43,492 nt of DNA from Alphaproteobacteria bacterium (GTDB lineage Bacteria > Pseudomonadota > Alphaproteobacteria > Micavibrionales > Micavibrionaceae): positions 1-43,492 of the forward strand of contig JAMASZ010000111.1 in assembly GCA_023301585.1 (NCBI GenBank). The letters are read 5' to 3'. The notes under the pieces are model-generated. The model was not told where the DNA came from. It did not search any database and saw nothing but the letters and a program-made list of their open reading frames with translations. The position numbers and the translations under genes are program-made. Below are positions 1-7,025 of the stretch, one piece after another (positions within the stretch are counted from its first letter, which is position 1; the number at the start of each line of letters is the position of its first letter).

Positions 1-30
1 TCTGTATCTGTATCTGTATCTGTATCTGTA
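1..30. repeat. (TCTGTA)5 tract, left copy of terminal overlap
   Basis: Five perfect TCTGTA units open the window, and the same 30 bases close it at 43463-43492. The frame codes for alternating Ser-Val and continues into the C-terminal part of the replication gene. Degenerate units (ACTGAA, ACTGTA) follow to about base 54. The tract is either the overlap of a circular assembly or a longer repeat at which assembly broke. A six-base unit keeps the frame, so copy-number change would only lengthen the linker. Confidence 0.9.
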
Positions 31-429
31 ACTGAAACTGTAACTGTATCTGAAGGCTCTCACGAGCTTGAGCCAGAACAAGTCTGGCACGACAGTCAAA
101 GAAATATTATCTCTGACGCTTACAATAAATCAATTGAAAATACTGACAAACCAAAATTCACAAAGTGGACTGACAAGCGAATAGGAAAATTAAAAACTAG
201 ATGCCTTGATGATCCCTTAAGAGATTTGAGTTGGTGGCTTGGATTGATGGAGTCAATACCGTTCAACTTGGCCGCCTATGAGGGCGACTGGTTTACATTA
301 GATTTTTTACTAAAAAACGATGAGAATATTGTGAAATATTGTGAAGGCAATTATTCAAGATCGTTCAGCAAGTCAATTAATAAGAAAACTCTCAAAGAGC
401 AAGCGGAGAACTTTGTCAATGGAAGCTAA
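1..429 (+). CDS. Replication initiator (replisome organiser), C-terminal part
   Basis: This frame is open from base 1 (143 codons) and is the continuation of the gene that starts at 43028. It begins with Ser-Val repeats, then a basic segment (around residues 50-65, KWTDKR..KLKTR), then an acidic, aromatic region ending in NFVNGS. An in-frame ATG at 226 exists, but it lies inside the domain and the gene plainly enters from the other end. If the 30-base ends are one locus, the joined protein is about 288 residues, usual for phage initiators of this class. The role, loading the host helicase at the phage origin, is inferred from the N-terminal half and the gene's position. The stop overlaps the start of the next gene. 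Confidence 0.8.
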   Translation, partial: SVSVSVSVSVTETVTVSEGSHELEPEQVWHDSQRNIISDAYNKSIENTDKPKFTKWTDKRIGKLKTRCLDDPLRDLSWWLGLMESIPFNLAAYEGDWFTLDFLLKNDENIVKYCEGNYSRSFSKSINKKTLKEQAENFVNGS

Positions 430-796
430 AAAAAATAAAATGATCAGGGCTGTTGTTTTTGTGAATATCCGGAAAATGTTATTGCTTGGATTGGATCGAA
501 CCCCGTTTGTTCGTGATCTGGATGAGCGAGACTTGATGTGCGAGACGTATGTCGAAGCACTTGAGGACGCAAAATTCACAGATGCTGATGAGCCTAGAAT
601 ATCCGCTTGCTGGAGGGCAATGAGGCGGACTCAGACAAAATGGTTTAGCCCTCCGCAGTTAATATCTGCAATCAGGACAACATATCGGCCGGAATTTCCA
701 TCCCTCCCAAATATGAGCGATGAAAAGAGAAATGAAAATTTACTAAGACTTGGAGAAATGATGAAAGAATTGAAAATTAATGGTGAAAAAAAATGA
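419..796 (+). CDS. Conserved-type early protein, possible helicase-loader partner
   Basis: 125 residues from ATG 419, chosen because GCGGAGAA lies 8 bases upstream; an earlier in-frame ATG at 341 is buried in the preceding gene and lacks a ribosome site. The protein is soluble, with a charged N-terminus and a central segment containing ACWRAMRR and WFSPPQLISAI. A Trp-x-Pro-Pro motif like this occurs in small phage proteins encoded directly after replication initiators, some of which act as helicase loaders or loader partners. That role is inference from position; I do not recognise a defined family. It overlaps the initiator by 11 bases and the next gene by ATGA, so the three are translationally coupled. 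Confidence 0.65.
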   Translation: MEAKKNKMIRAVVFVNIRKMLLLGLDRTPFVRDLDERDLMCETYVEALEDAKFTDADEPRISACWRAMRRTQTKWFSPPQLISAIRTTYRPEFPSLPNMSDEKRNENLLRLGEMMKELKINGEKK

Positions 797-1320
797 ATAG
801 CCAATTAGAAAATATAACGAAAAAAGCCGCGGCTTTTGCCGCTCGAAAGCATTCAGAAATAAATCAAGTAAGAAAGTACACCGGCAGGCCATACATTGAG
901 CACCCTGCCGATGTCGCCAGAATTGTATCAGAGGTTTGCACTGATCCTGTTTTAATCGCCGCTTGCTGGCTTCATGACACGATTGAGGACACAAAAACAA
1001 CGAATGCTGAGATTTTATCTGAGTTTGGAGAGAAGGTGGCCGGCCTTGTTTATGGCCTTACAGACTTGAGCAAGCCTGATGACGGGAATCGAAAGATCAG
1101 GAAGGCGATTGACAGAGCAAAATTAAGGGCTTGTTGCAATGGTGTCAAAACAATAAAAATTGCTGACTTAATTCATAATTTTGAAAGCATTGTTGAGCAT
1201 GATCCAAAATTTGCAAAAGTTTTTGTTGACGAAATGAGATTGCTTTTGCCTGCCTTAGTGGGTGGAGATAGGATTTTGTGGCATAGAGCCGCTAAGCTAG
1301 TCACAAACTTTAATAATTAA
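793..1320 (+). CDS. HD-domain alarmone-hydrolase-like protein (SpoT/MESH1 type)
   Basis: 175 residues. The sequence matches the HD hydrolase domain of RelA/SpoT and small alarmone hydrolases: YTGRPYIEHP places His37, then LHDTIEDT supplies His61-Asp62 and the Glu65-Asp66 pair, and IADLIHN supplies Asp125. These are the metal ligands and catalytic pair of ppGpp 3'-pyrophosphohydrolases, so the active site looks complete. There is no synthetase, TGS or ACT domain; the protein is a stand-alone hydrolase of usual length. It starts in an ATGA overlap with the preceding gene, inside the replication operon. Likely job, by inference: removal of (p)ppGpp during early infection. Another nucleotide pyrophosphohydrolase activity cannot be excluded from sequence. 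Confidence 0.82.
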   Translation: MNSQLENITKKAAAFAARKHSEINQVRKYTGRPYIEHPADVARIVSEVCTDPVLIAACWLHDTIEDTKTTNAEILSEFGEKVAGLVYGLTDLSKPDDGNRKIRKAIDRAKLRACCNGVKTIKIADLIHNFESIVEHDPKFAKVFVDEMRLLLPALVGGDRILWHRAAKLVTNFNN

Positions 1321-1334
1321 AAAAGGTGATAAAA

Positions 1335-1598
1335 TTGAACAGATATAAAAATGAAAAAAAGGTTGTGTTTGCCTTGCTTGCTTTTGGATCGATTCATACT
1401 TTTGATAATCGATGCCGCTTATACAGCAATCAAGTTTCTGACGTGATAAGAAACTTATTAAATCGCGGATGGATAATAAAATCGAATAAGCATAAAAACT
1501 TAACAGTCACATATCATTTTATTAGCTATCCAAAAAGCCAATGCGAGCACGCAAAAAAGATGATTTCAATGAATATCCGAGGTTTCAAGAATGTCTGA
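1335..1598 (+). CDS. Small winged-helix-like DNA-binding protein
   Basis: 87 residues from TTG 1335. I prefer this start because AAGGTGA (1323-1329) sits six bases upstream, the same ribosome site seen before other genes here; the alternative GTG at 1326 lies inside that site. The middle reads FGSIHTFDNR then SNQVSDVIRNLLNRGWIIKS, the pattern of small phage winged-helix proteins that end in a recognition helix and a GW-I wing. The protein is basic and probably binds DNA; targets are unknown. It overlaps the start of the NinB-like gene by eight bases. Confidence 0.6.
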   Translation: MNRYKNEKKVVFALLAFGSIHTFDNRCRLYSNQVSDVIRNLLNRGWIIKSNKHKNLTVTYHFISYPKSQCEHAKKMISMNIRGFKNV

Positions 1599-2115
1599 TC
1601 AATATCACATAAACTCAAAAGATGCCTTGCAATGGGTATGTCAAGAGATTCACGCGTTGCCGGTTGATGGGTCGTTTAAGGTCACAATATCCAAGATACC
1701 AAACAAGCGGACTTTGACTCAAAATAGCGCCATACACAAATATTTCACAATTCTCGCTGAAGGTTTAAACGATGCCGGTTACAGTTTTAATCGAATAATA
1801 TTAAGGCGGCCTTATAATTTCATAAGGAAAAAAAGAAAGGAAATATCACAGCTTGAGCCGCACCCGTACACGCAAGGATATTTGAAGGCGCTTGATGACA
1901 TTCTTGCCCTTTTGCCTAGAGTCATTGTGTCTTGGACTGGCGACACTGTGAAAGACTTTTTATGGCGTCCAGTTCAGGAGTCAATTTGCTCAAAACAATC
2001 AACAACGGAGCTTAATCGAGATGAGTGCTCAAAGGTTTATGATGAGCTGAACCGACTTACGGCGTCCGAGTTTGGCATAAGTATTGAATTTCCATCCAAG
2101 AAAAATAAAAAATAA
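1591..2115 (+). CDS. NinB-like recombination mediator
   Basis: 174 residues. The motif KRTLTQNSAIHKYF near residue 38 is the hallmark of the NinB (lambda Orf) family, which binds single-stranded DNA and helps recombinases act. The C-terminal half fits the same family: SWTGDTVKDFLWRPVQ, a STTELNRDECSKVYDELNR helix, and a final FGISIEFPS. Between these halves lies a segment of about 40 residues (about residues 70-110, RRPYNFIRKKRKE...LPRVIV) that I do not remember in typical members. NinG, encoded 360 bases downstream, is the usual neighbour in lambdoid nin regions. Confidence 0.72.
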   Translation: MSDQYHINSKDALQWVCQEIHALPVDGSFKVTISKIPNKRTLTQNSAIHKYFTILAEGLNDAGYSFNRIILRRPYNFIRKKRKEISQLEPHPYTQGYLKALDDILALLPRVIVSWTGDTVKDFLWRPVQESICSKQSTTELNRDECSKVYDELNRLTASEFGISIEFPSKKNKK

Positions 2116-2129
2116 AATAGGTGAATTAA

Positions 2130-2477
2130 ATGTTATTTGACAGTGAAGATTATTCAGGACTTAAGACGCCAAAATGTAAGGGTGGAGATATTAAGTCAAT
2201 TCGCAGGCGCGCAATGAGAAGAAAAAGCGGCATAGATCCGTTTTACAAATTCGGGACATCTAAAGACCCTTATTTGATCGATGTTGATTTTTATGAGCCT
2301 ACTCCAAGTTATATCTCACAAGATCAAGCTTTAAATATGTGTTCGTCATCAGAATCAATCAGTGATTGTTGCTCAATTATTTCAGAGTCATCAAAATCAA
2401 ACTATGATCACTTTATTTCATCAAGTAGGAAAAAACAAAAAGACACTTACACTTGGAATCTTGAGAGTTTTTCATAA
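2130..2477 (+). CDS. Hypothetical protein
   Basis: 115 residues, ATG preceded by AGGTGAATTAA. It has a basic N-terminal patch (SIRRRAMRRKSG, about 23-34), then an acidic, serine-rich C-terminal half with a CSSSESISDCCSII segment. No signal, membrane segment or known motif. Its stop overlaps the NinG start (TAATG), so the two are coupled. I do not recognise it. Confidence 0.6.
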   Translation: MLFDSEDYSGLKTPKCKGGDIKSIRRRAMRRKSGIDPFYKFGTSKDPYLIDVDFYEPTPSYISQDQALNMCSSSESISDCCSIISESSKSNYDHFISSSRKKQKDTYTWNLESFS

Positions 2478-3079
2478 TGGGTGTTTCCGTAAAAAGGTGC
2501 ACTCAGTGCAAGGAATATTTCAAGGTTGGCCTAAAAACTTGGAAAATATACCCGTTTGGCTCTTTTCATAATGAGTCTTGCGCGTCAAAGGGGCGTAAAA
2601 GGGCTCTTAAAATTGGCGTTAATCATGTTAAGAAATTGAGAAAAAAACGAAACTCAGAATGGGGTGAGCGAAAAGAGAAGATGCTTGGCATAAGACATCA
2701 AGAGAAATTAACTCAAGCCGTAATAAATAAGTATGTAAGGGAGCGAGATCGATTCAATGAGAGAGGCTGCATATCGTGCGGAAATCCGATTGATTACACT
2801 CCGAGGATCGGTGGCGCGTGCGATGCCGGACACTACAAAACACAAAAGGCGCACCCTGAAATAAGATTTAACGTAAATAATATTAACGCTGAATGCAAAC
2901 ATTGCAATAATTTCAATCAGGATCACATTATCTCTATGGCCGTTAACATTGCGAGAAGGTACGGCAGGGATCGTCTTGATTGGCTGAATAGTCACCACAA
3001 GCTTAAAAAATACACAATCGATGATCACAAAAGAATCAGGGAGCTTGCGAGAGCTAGAATGAAAAGGTATTTGAAATAA
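2477..3079 (+). CDS. ninG: NinG/Rap recombination protein
   Basis: 200 residues. The N-terminus has a zinc-binding CTQCKEYF motif, followed by a highly basic middle region and then a nuclease-like core: GCISCGNPIDY, DAGHYKTQKAHPEIRF and CKHCNNFNQDH. These are the characteristic motifs of NinG (Rap), a structure-specific endonuclease that resolves branched DNA in phage recombination. Length matches the family. It is the last gene of the early rightward block and is followed within 130 bases by a terminator. Confidence 0.93.
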   Translation: MGVSVKRCTQCKEYFKVGLKTWKIYPFGSFHNESCASKGRKRALKIGVNHVKKLRKKRNSEWGERKEKMLGIRHQEKLTQAVINKYVRERDRFNERGCISCGNPIDYTPRIGGACDAGHYKTQKAHPEIRFNVNNINAECKHCNNFNQDHIISMAVNIARRYGRDRLDWLNSHHKLKKYTIDDHKRIRELARARMKRYLK

Positions 3080-3173
3080 ATAATACATTTACAAATGTTT
3101 ATTTTTAATGTAGATTGTTTTTATTGGGTTTTCATAGTCATGCTCAGTAATTCCTTTTTTAGTTAGTTTGTTG

Positions 3174-3208
3174 CCCTCATCGCGTCAATTGCTTTGAGGG
3201 TTTTTTTT
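3174..3208 (+). terminator. Rho-independent terminator after ninG
   Basis: The stem CCCTCA / TGAGGG (3174-3179 with 3195-3200) encloses a 15-base loop and runs straight into eight T. It closes the early rightward operon, just upstream of the late promoter region. Confidence 0.8.
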
Positions 3209-3264
3209 GTTTCAATGAATTGCAATCGTCTAAAATGATTTATTTTTAATAATGTGTTAGCATT

Positions 3265-3293
3265 ATGTGAAAGCAAATCAACCTGTTTATAAT
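3265..3293 (+). promoter_or_regulatory. Candidate late promoter
   Basis: A perfect TATAAT lies at 3288-3293, nine bases before the ATG at 3302; no good -35 box stands 17 bases upstream (ATGTGA at 3265-3270). Weak -35 boxes are usual for activator-dependent late promoters. Initiation from this box would begin at about 3300, giving an almost leaderless mRNA for the first late gene, which indeed has no ribosome site. Confidence 0.4.
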
Positions 3294-3301
3294 CTTGTTT
3301 T

Positions 3302-3727
3302 ATGTCGAGAAATCAAAGACTTAAATTCTGTGAACCAATAAGACTAAATGAAAGCTATTCATTTTTAGTTGATACCAGTGATCGAGATTATTCCATTGGG
3401 TGGGCTGTCACTTTTACAGGTAAAGATTGCATAACCGCGACTGATTCAATATTTGAATATGATTTGTCTGGTGAGTTTATTGAGGCCAGACCTATTGACG
3501 GCAGCCAAGACGATCAGTTTACAGTAGAGACATCAAGTGGCGAGATTGTTATTGCTGCGCTAAGGGTTTCAATATCCGATGAAGATATAAGACGGATTAT
3601 TTCCGATCTCTCAATAGATCGTTTTTATGTGGGGCTGCATGTCGCTCAATTGGTTGATGGCGGCATTCAAGAGCACCTCATAACCTCCGCTCAAATAAAA
3701 ACTGAAAGGGTCATAAATGAGCGGTGA
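3302..3727 (+). CDS. Small structural-type protein, first gene of the late block
   Basis: 141 residues, soluble and acidic. The pattern LNESYSFLVDTSDRDYSIGWAVTF, a middle acidic segment, then a strand-rich end fits small beta-sandwich proteins that phages encode just before fibre genes; this is a resemblance, not a secure family call. No ribosome site precedes the ATG, and a TATAAT box ends only eight bases before it, so a leaderless transcript is possible. Its 3' end overlaps the next gene by 11 bases. Probably part of the fibre or decoration group with the next four genes. Confidence 0.6.
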   Translation: MSRNQRLKFCEPIRLNESYSFLVDTSDRDYSIGWAVTFTGKDCITATDSIFEYDLSGEFIEARPIDGSQDDQFTVETSSGEIVIAALRVSISDEDIRRIISDLSIDRFYVGLHVAQLVDGGIQEHLITSAQIKTERVINER

Positions 3728-3983
3728 CACAAAGATAATTCAAGCAAAAAGAAATATTGAGATTTTAAGCAAGAGAAATGATGTTCTAGTTTCACCTAGA
3801 TTGATCGAGATTGTTGTGATTGAATCTAAGCGAGGAGAGCGCGGCAGAGACGGGCAAAGTGCCGAGCAGCTTCTTTCTCAAGTTTCCGCTCTTGAGGTTG
3901 CGACTCAACAAGCAAACGACGAGCTGAGTATTGCAATTCAGCAAGTAAACGATGCAAACGGCATCAAAACAAACGATTGGTAA
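3717..3983 (+). CDS. Small fibre-associated protein with collagen-like GERGRDG motif
   Basis: 88 residues. After a basic N-terminus comes ESKRGERGRDGQS (about 37-49), a Gly-x-x collagen-like element often found near trimerising phage fibres, and then a heptad-rich helix (SAEQLLSQVSALEVATQQ) suited to coiled-coil assembly. It ends in KTNDW, nearly the same ending as the next protein (TNNW). It lies in a run of fibre-type genes and is probably a trimeric connector or short fibre; function inferred. Confidence 0.6.
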   Translation: MSGDTKIIQAKRNIEILSKRNDVLVSPRLIEIVVIESKRGERGRDGQSAEQLLSQVSALEVATQQANDELSIAIQQVNDANGIKTNDW

Positions 3984-3990
3984 TTAAAAA

Positions 3991-4533
3991 ATGAGAATAC
4001 ATCAAGTCACAACGCTGCCGGCAACTCTTGAGGCTGACGCGTTATATCTGGTTTTAAATGGCACTTTTTGCGAAACATTTGTAACTGACAACAGCGGCGT
4101 CGGCCGATTGGTCGGAAACTCAACAATGATCAATCAGTTGATCACTGATGCCACTGCTGCCCTCTCTGGTTTTCTTTTTGTTGCTGACATTGCCGGCCGA
4201 GATGGTCTGAGCCCGACTAGCAATCAACTTGCCCTTGTTACTGACGCGTCAGCGGATGCCTCGGTTGATTCTGGTGCGGCAATGTATGCTTACAGCTTGA
4301 CCGATGACAGTTGGACAAAAATCACGGAGTTTGAGAGCTTCAATGAGAATGTTGTTCTTGATTACAATAATCTACAGAACGCGCCAACATCAACAGCGGC
4401 GGCCATAGATTCCGCTGTTGCACAATCGCACACGCACACAAACAAAACTCAACTTGATTTGATTGGCGGAACAGCAACAGACCCAACATACAACGGACTG
4501 CCTGTTTCAGTTTTAGCAACAAATAATTGGTAA
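3991..4533 (+). CDS. Fibre protein with LP-TLE N-terminal module
   Basis: 180 residues. The N-terminus (TTLPATLEADALYLVLNG, then FVTDNSGVGRLV) is a module common at the start of phage fibre proteins and is paralogous to the start of the 534-residue protein encoded next. The middle (about 45-115, DIAGRDGLSP...YAYSLTDDSWTKI) resembles a fibre domain, followed by DYNNLQNAP and HTHTNKTQLD segments typical of tail-fibre shafts. It ends TNNW. It is probably a structural fibre or its anchor; whether it sits on head or tail cannot be told, but its place before the terminase favours a head or neck fibre. Confidence 0.7.
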   Translation: MRIHQVTTLPATLEADALYLVLNGTFCETFVTDNSGVGRLVGNSTMINQLITDATAALSGFLFVADIAGRDGLSPTSNQLALVTDASADASVDSGAAMYAYSLTDDSWTKITEFESFNENVVLDYNNLQNAPTSTAAAIDSAVAQSHTHTNKTQLDLIGGTATDPTYNGLPVSVLATNNW

Positions 4534-4534
4534 G

Positions 4535-6139
4535 ATGGCAAAGTCTCAGAAGGTAGTTGCGGCGCTACCATCAACGCTTGAGCCGAGCACGGTTTATTAT
4601 GTCAGGGTTGGTGACGGTTTTGATATTTATGTGACCGACAACACATCAAGTCCAATTGCTAGGCCATTGAACGCCGAAATAAATCAACCGGACGTGAGTG
4701 AGTCGCCGATTGCAACTGTTGCTGACGCACAAGGGTCAACGCTAGGGCTTGAGCAAGGCTTGCTTGCCAACTCAGGTCAGCCAGCATTAACAGTTTTGGC
4801 AGTTGGTTACACAAACACCGGTAGATTTCAGGGCATCTCATTGGGCGCTGGAAACGTAATCGAGGTTTTTGCATCAGGCTCAGACTTTAATTCTGGAAAT
4901 GTTCTTTATCGAGAGTTTATGTCTCTTGGAGAGCCAATTGTTTTCTCTGGCATTGATAACGGCGCAATCATAACCTCAACTCAAGGATTTTATGGTTTTA
5001 GTGAGGGCGTCAATGGTGGCAATGAGTCTCCAATGCCATTACTCAGCTTTGGCCTTTCATTTGACTTCACTTTCTTTTTTGGTTTTAGAAATTTTGGCTC
5101 GGCAACAAACTTGAATGAGGGCTTGATTCATGTGGTTAATGGATCAATTGGAAATACAATCAAGCTTACAGACGGATCAGGTAACGTTATTGACGGCCAA
5201 GAAAATATAACTCTTGAGCCTTGGGAATATGTCGAATTACACGGAACAGGTGTCAGAGAGTATATTCTTGAGGGTGACAATCCAATGATGGCTTGCACAA
5301 ACGCGAATATGGATGTAACTCAGTTTTATGATTCAAGATTAATAATGCCATTATCAAATGATCTTATTTCTTGGCCTAGATCGGGTGATTTCTCAACTCC
5401 GTTTGATAACGTTGTGACTAATTATTATGTAAGGGATGGTGCAAGCGGAAATTTCACCACAAGCGCCGGCGCACCAACTGCGATTGATTCGGTTACGGGC
5501 GCAACAGACCAAGATTATGAGCCGAACGGAGCAACGCGGACTCTGGTTGGCGGACTTGGAACTTGGTACTCTGGAGCGGATAGCGCCGGATTAGAGGCGA
5601 CGCCTGCAATGCCGGTAAGCGCAATGTCTCAGGTTGTTGCTCAACCATTATTCATAGCTGACAACGGTGACGGCGGAAACTCTGGAGTTGCAATAGCGAG
5701 CCCGTATGAGGGAACAGCAAAAATATACTCTTGGAATGACGCAACACAGACAATTGATTTGGAGTATGAGATTGCTTTAACCAGAACAAACGTCACGGTG
5801 ACTAGCCAAGAGGATCAATTGCATCCGGCGGCCGGACTTGTTGCAAATGAAGGTTCAGCAACCGCAACTTTGAATGGACAGTTAAACGCTGGAGTGATTA
5901 TTGCTGATGTGCCGATCACCGTTGTAGTGCAAAATGGCCTTCCAACTCTTGCGCCAACTATAAGAAGCCAGAACGGAACAACAGACACGGCAATAATAAG
6001 TGATGATGATGAAACCTTATCTCTTGGCTGGACTCCAGAATTGAGACGGGCTGTCATTAGATTGAACCCTGATGATGATATTATTTACAGACAAACAATT
6101 GCAGCCGGTGGCGGCTCTGACGTATGGGTTGAGGTATAG
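4535..6139 (+). CDS. Large fibre/adhesin-like protein
   Basis: 534 residues. Residues 8-50 repeat the module of the preceding protein (ALPSTLEPSTVYYVRVGDG..IYVTDNTSS). The rest is rich in Gly, Asn, Thr and Asp with predicted beta structure, as in phage fibres and decoration adhesins. No enzymatic motif is visible. The start, ATG 4535, follows GGTAAG closely and lies one base after the previous stop. Likely the distal part of a fibre whose base is made by the preceding small proteins; receptor and virion position unknown. Confidence 0.65.
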   Translation: MAKSQKVVAALPSTLEPSTVYYVRVGDGFDIYVTDNTSSPIARPLNAEINQPDVSESPIATVADAQGSTLGLEQGLLANSGQPALTVLAVGYTNTGRFQGISLGAGNVIEVFASGSDFNSGNVLYREFMSLGEPIVFSGIDNGAIITSTQGFYGFSEGVNGGNESPMPLLSFGLSFDFTFFFGFRNFGSATNLNEGLIHVVNGSIGNTIKLTDGSGNVIDGQENITLEPWEYVELHGTGVREYILEGDNPMMACTNANMDVTQFYDSRLIMPLSNDLISWPRSGDFSTPFDNVVTNYYVRDGASGNFTTSAGAPTAIDSVTGATDQDYEPNGATRTLVGGLGTWYSGADSAGLEATPAMPVSAMSQVVAQPLFIADNGDGGNSGVAIASPYEGTAKIYSWNDATQTIDLEYEIALTRTNVTVTSQEDQLHPAAGLVANEGSATATLNGQLNAGVIIADVPITVVVQNGLPTLAPTIRSQNGTTDTAIISDDDETLSLGWTPELRRAVIRLNPDDDIIYRQTIAAGGGSDVWVEV

Positions 6140-6145
6140 ATTAAA

Positions 6146-6478
6146 ATGAACTTAAATATTGAGCTAGATGAGGCCGTAATTATTGGGCTTGCAAAATCAA
6201 GGGGATGGACTGAGTTTGTGGATGACACTCAAGCTGAGCTTGTTGGTGATGAATATCCCCAGATAGCAAACCCAGTCACGGCAATTCAATTCTCTCAACA
6301 GGTCGCGCAAGAGTTTATCAAACAGCACGTATTGAGTGTGGGCTATAAATTAATAGTTGGTAGGTATGAAAGCATATTCTCATCAATTGAGGGTGCAATT
6401 AAAAGTGGATCATTCGATCAATTAATATTGGACGGTGATTTTGAAAAGATCAATGAGCTAGTCAGGCAAGATTTATAA
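6146..6478 (+). CDS. Hypothetical protein, possible fibre-assembly partner
   Basis: 110 residues, mostly helical and acidic (IELDEAVIIGLAKSRGW...). GAGGT lies 11 bases before the start. No membrane segment or known motif. Its position directly after the fibre gene suggests a chaperone or accessory role, but nothing in the sequence proves it. Confidence 0.55.
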   Translation: MNLNIELDEAVIIGLAKSRGWTEFVDDTQAELVGDEYPQIANPVTAIQFSQQVAQEFIKQHVLSVGYKLIVGRYESIFSSIEGAIKSGSFDQLILDGDFEKINELVRQDL

Positions 6479-6518
6479 TACTTACTGATTACTGTGACAA
6501 TTAGCGAGGCAAAGCGAA

Positions 6519-7025
6519 ATGAGTCAGAGAAGCCCCACAAGCATAGAATGCACAAATTATGCTGAGGCATTTATTCTACATAACGATAGAACAAAAGCGT
6601 TTAAATGTGCATTTCCTAAATCAAAGGCCAGTCCGCACGCTTTAAATGTCGCGGCTAATAAATTTCATGGATTGCCTGAGGTTCGCCTTAGGATTAGCGA
6701 GTTGCGTGAATCTATGCAAGAAAACGCAAAGGAAAAAGCCATTTACACGTTAGAGGATAAGCAACGTTGGCTCGTAAATATAATTACATACGGTATGCAA
6801 GAGGAGGGAGTTCCTCAGCACCCTGACGACATGAGTGATCCTGAGTTAAGGCAAAGACACCCATCATCGGCCGTGGCCGGCATTAAGGTCTTGAATGAGA
6901 TGGACGGTGACAACGCTGTTGTGAAATCAAAAATTGATGTTCAGGCTGAAGTTGTAACGGTTGAAATGGATGAGAATGAGTTTATTGAGGCTAGAAAAAA
7001 GGCTCTTTTAGATGACGATTGCTGA
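6519..7025 (+). CDS. terS: Terminase small subunit
   Basis: 168 residues. The N-terminus (NYAEAFILHNDRTKAFKCAFP...LNVAANKFHGLPEVRLRISEL) is the helix-turn-helix DNA-recognition region of small terminases that bind pac or cos and start packaging. The acidic C-terminal tail fits the part that contacts the large subunit. GAGG stands about nine bases before the ATG. The gene overlaps the large subunit gene by 14 bases. Its leader, TTAGCGAGGCAAAGCGAA before ATGAGTCAG, is nearly repeated before the gene at 18722. Confidence 0.85.
   Translation: MSQRSPTSIECTNYAEAFILHNDRTKAFKCAFPKSKASPHALNVAANKFHGLPEVRLRISELRESMQENAKEKAIYTLEDKQRWLVNIITYGMQEEGVPQHPDDMSDPELRQRHPSSAVAGIKVLNEMDGDNAVVKSKIDVQAEVVTVEMDENEFIEARKKALLDDDC

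Noticed and set aside
1-30. Terminal repeat as physical phage ends (direct terminal repeat)
   Set aside because: It is a 30-base microsatellite inside a gene, and the open frame crosses it; a contig-overlap artefact explains it better.
341-418. Longer start (ATG 341) for the second gene
   Set aside because: The extra 26 codons lie inside the initiator gene and lack a ribosome site; ATG 419 has one at good spacing.
3317-3620. Bacterial chromosomal flank or integrated prophage junction
   Set aside because: No host-type gene, integrase or att-like duplication exists anywhere; the whole window reads as phage.
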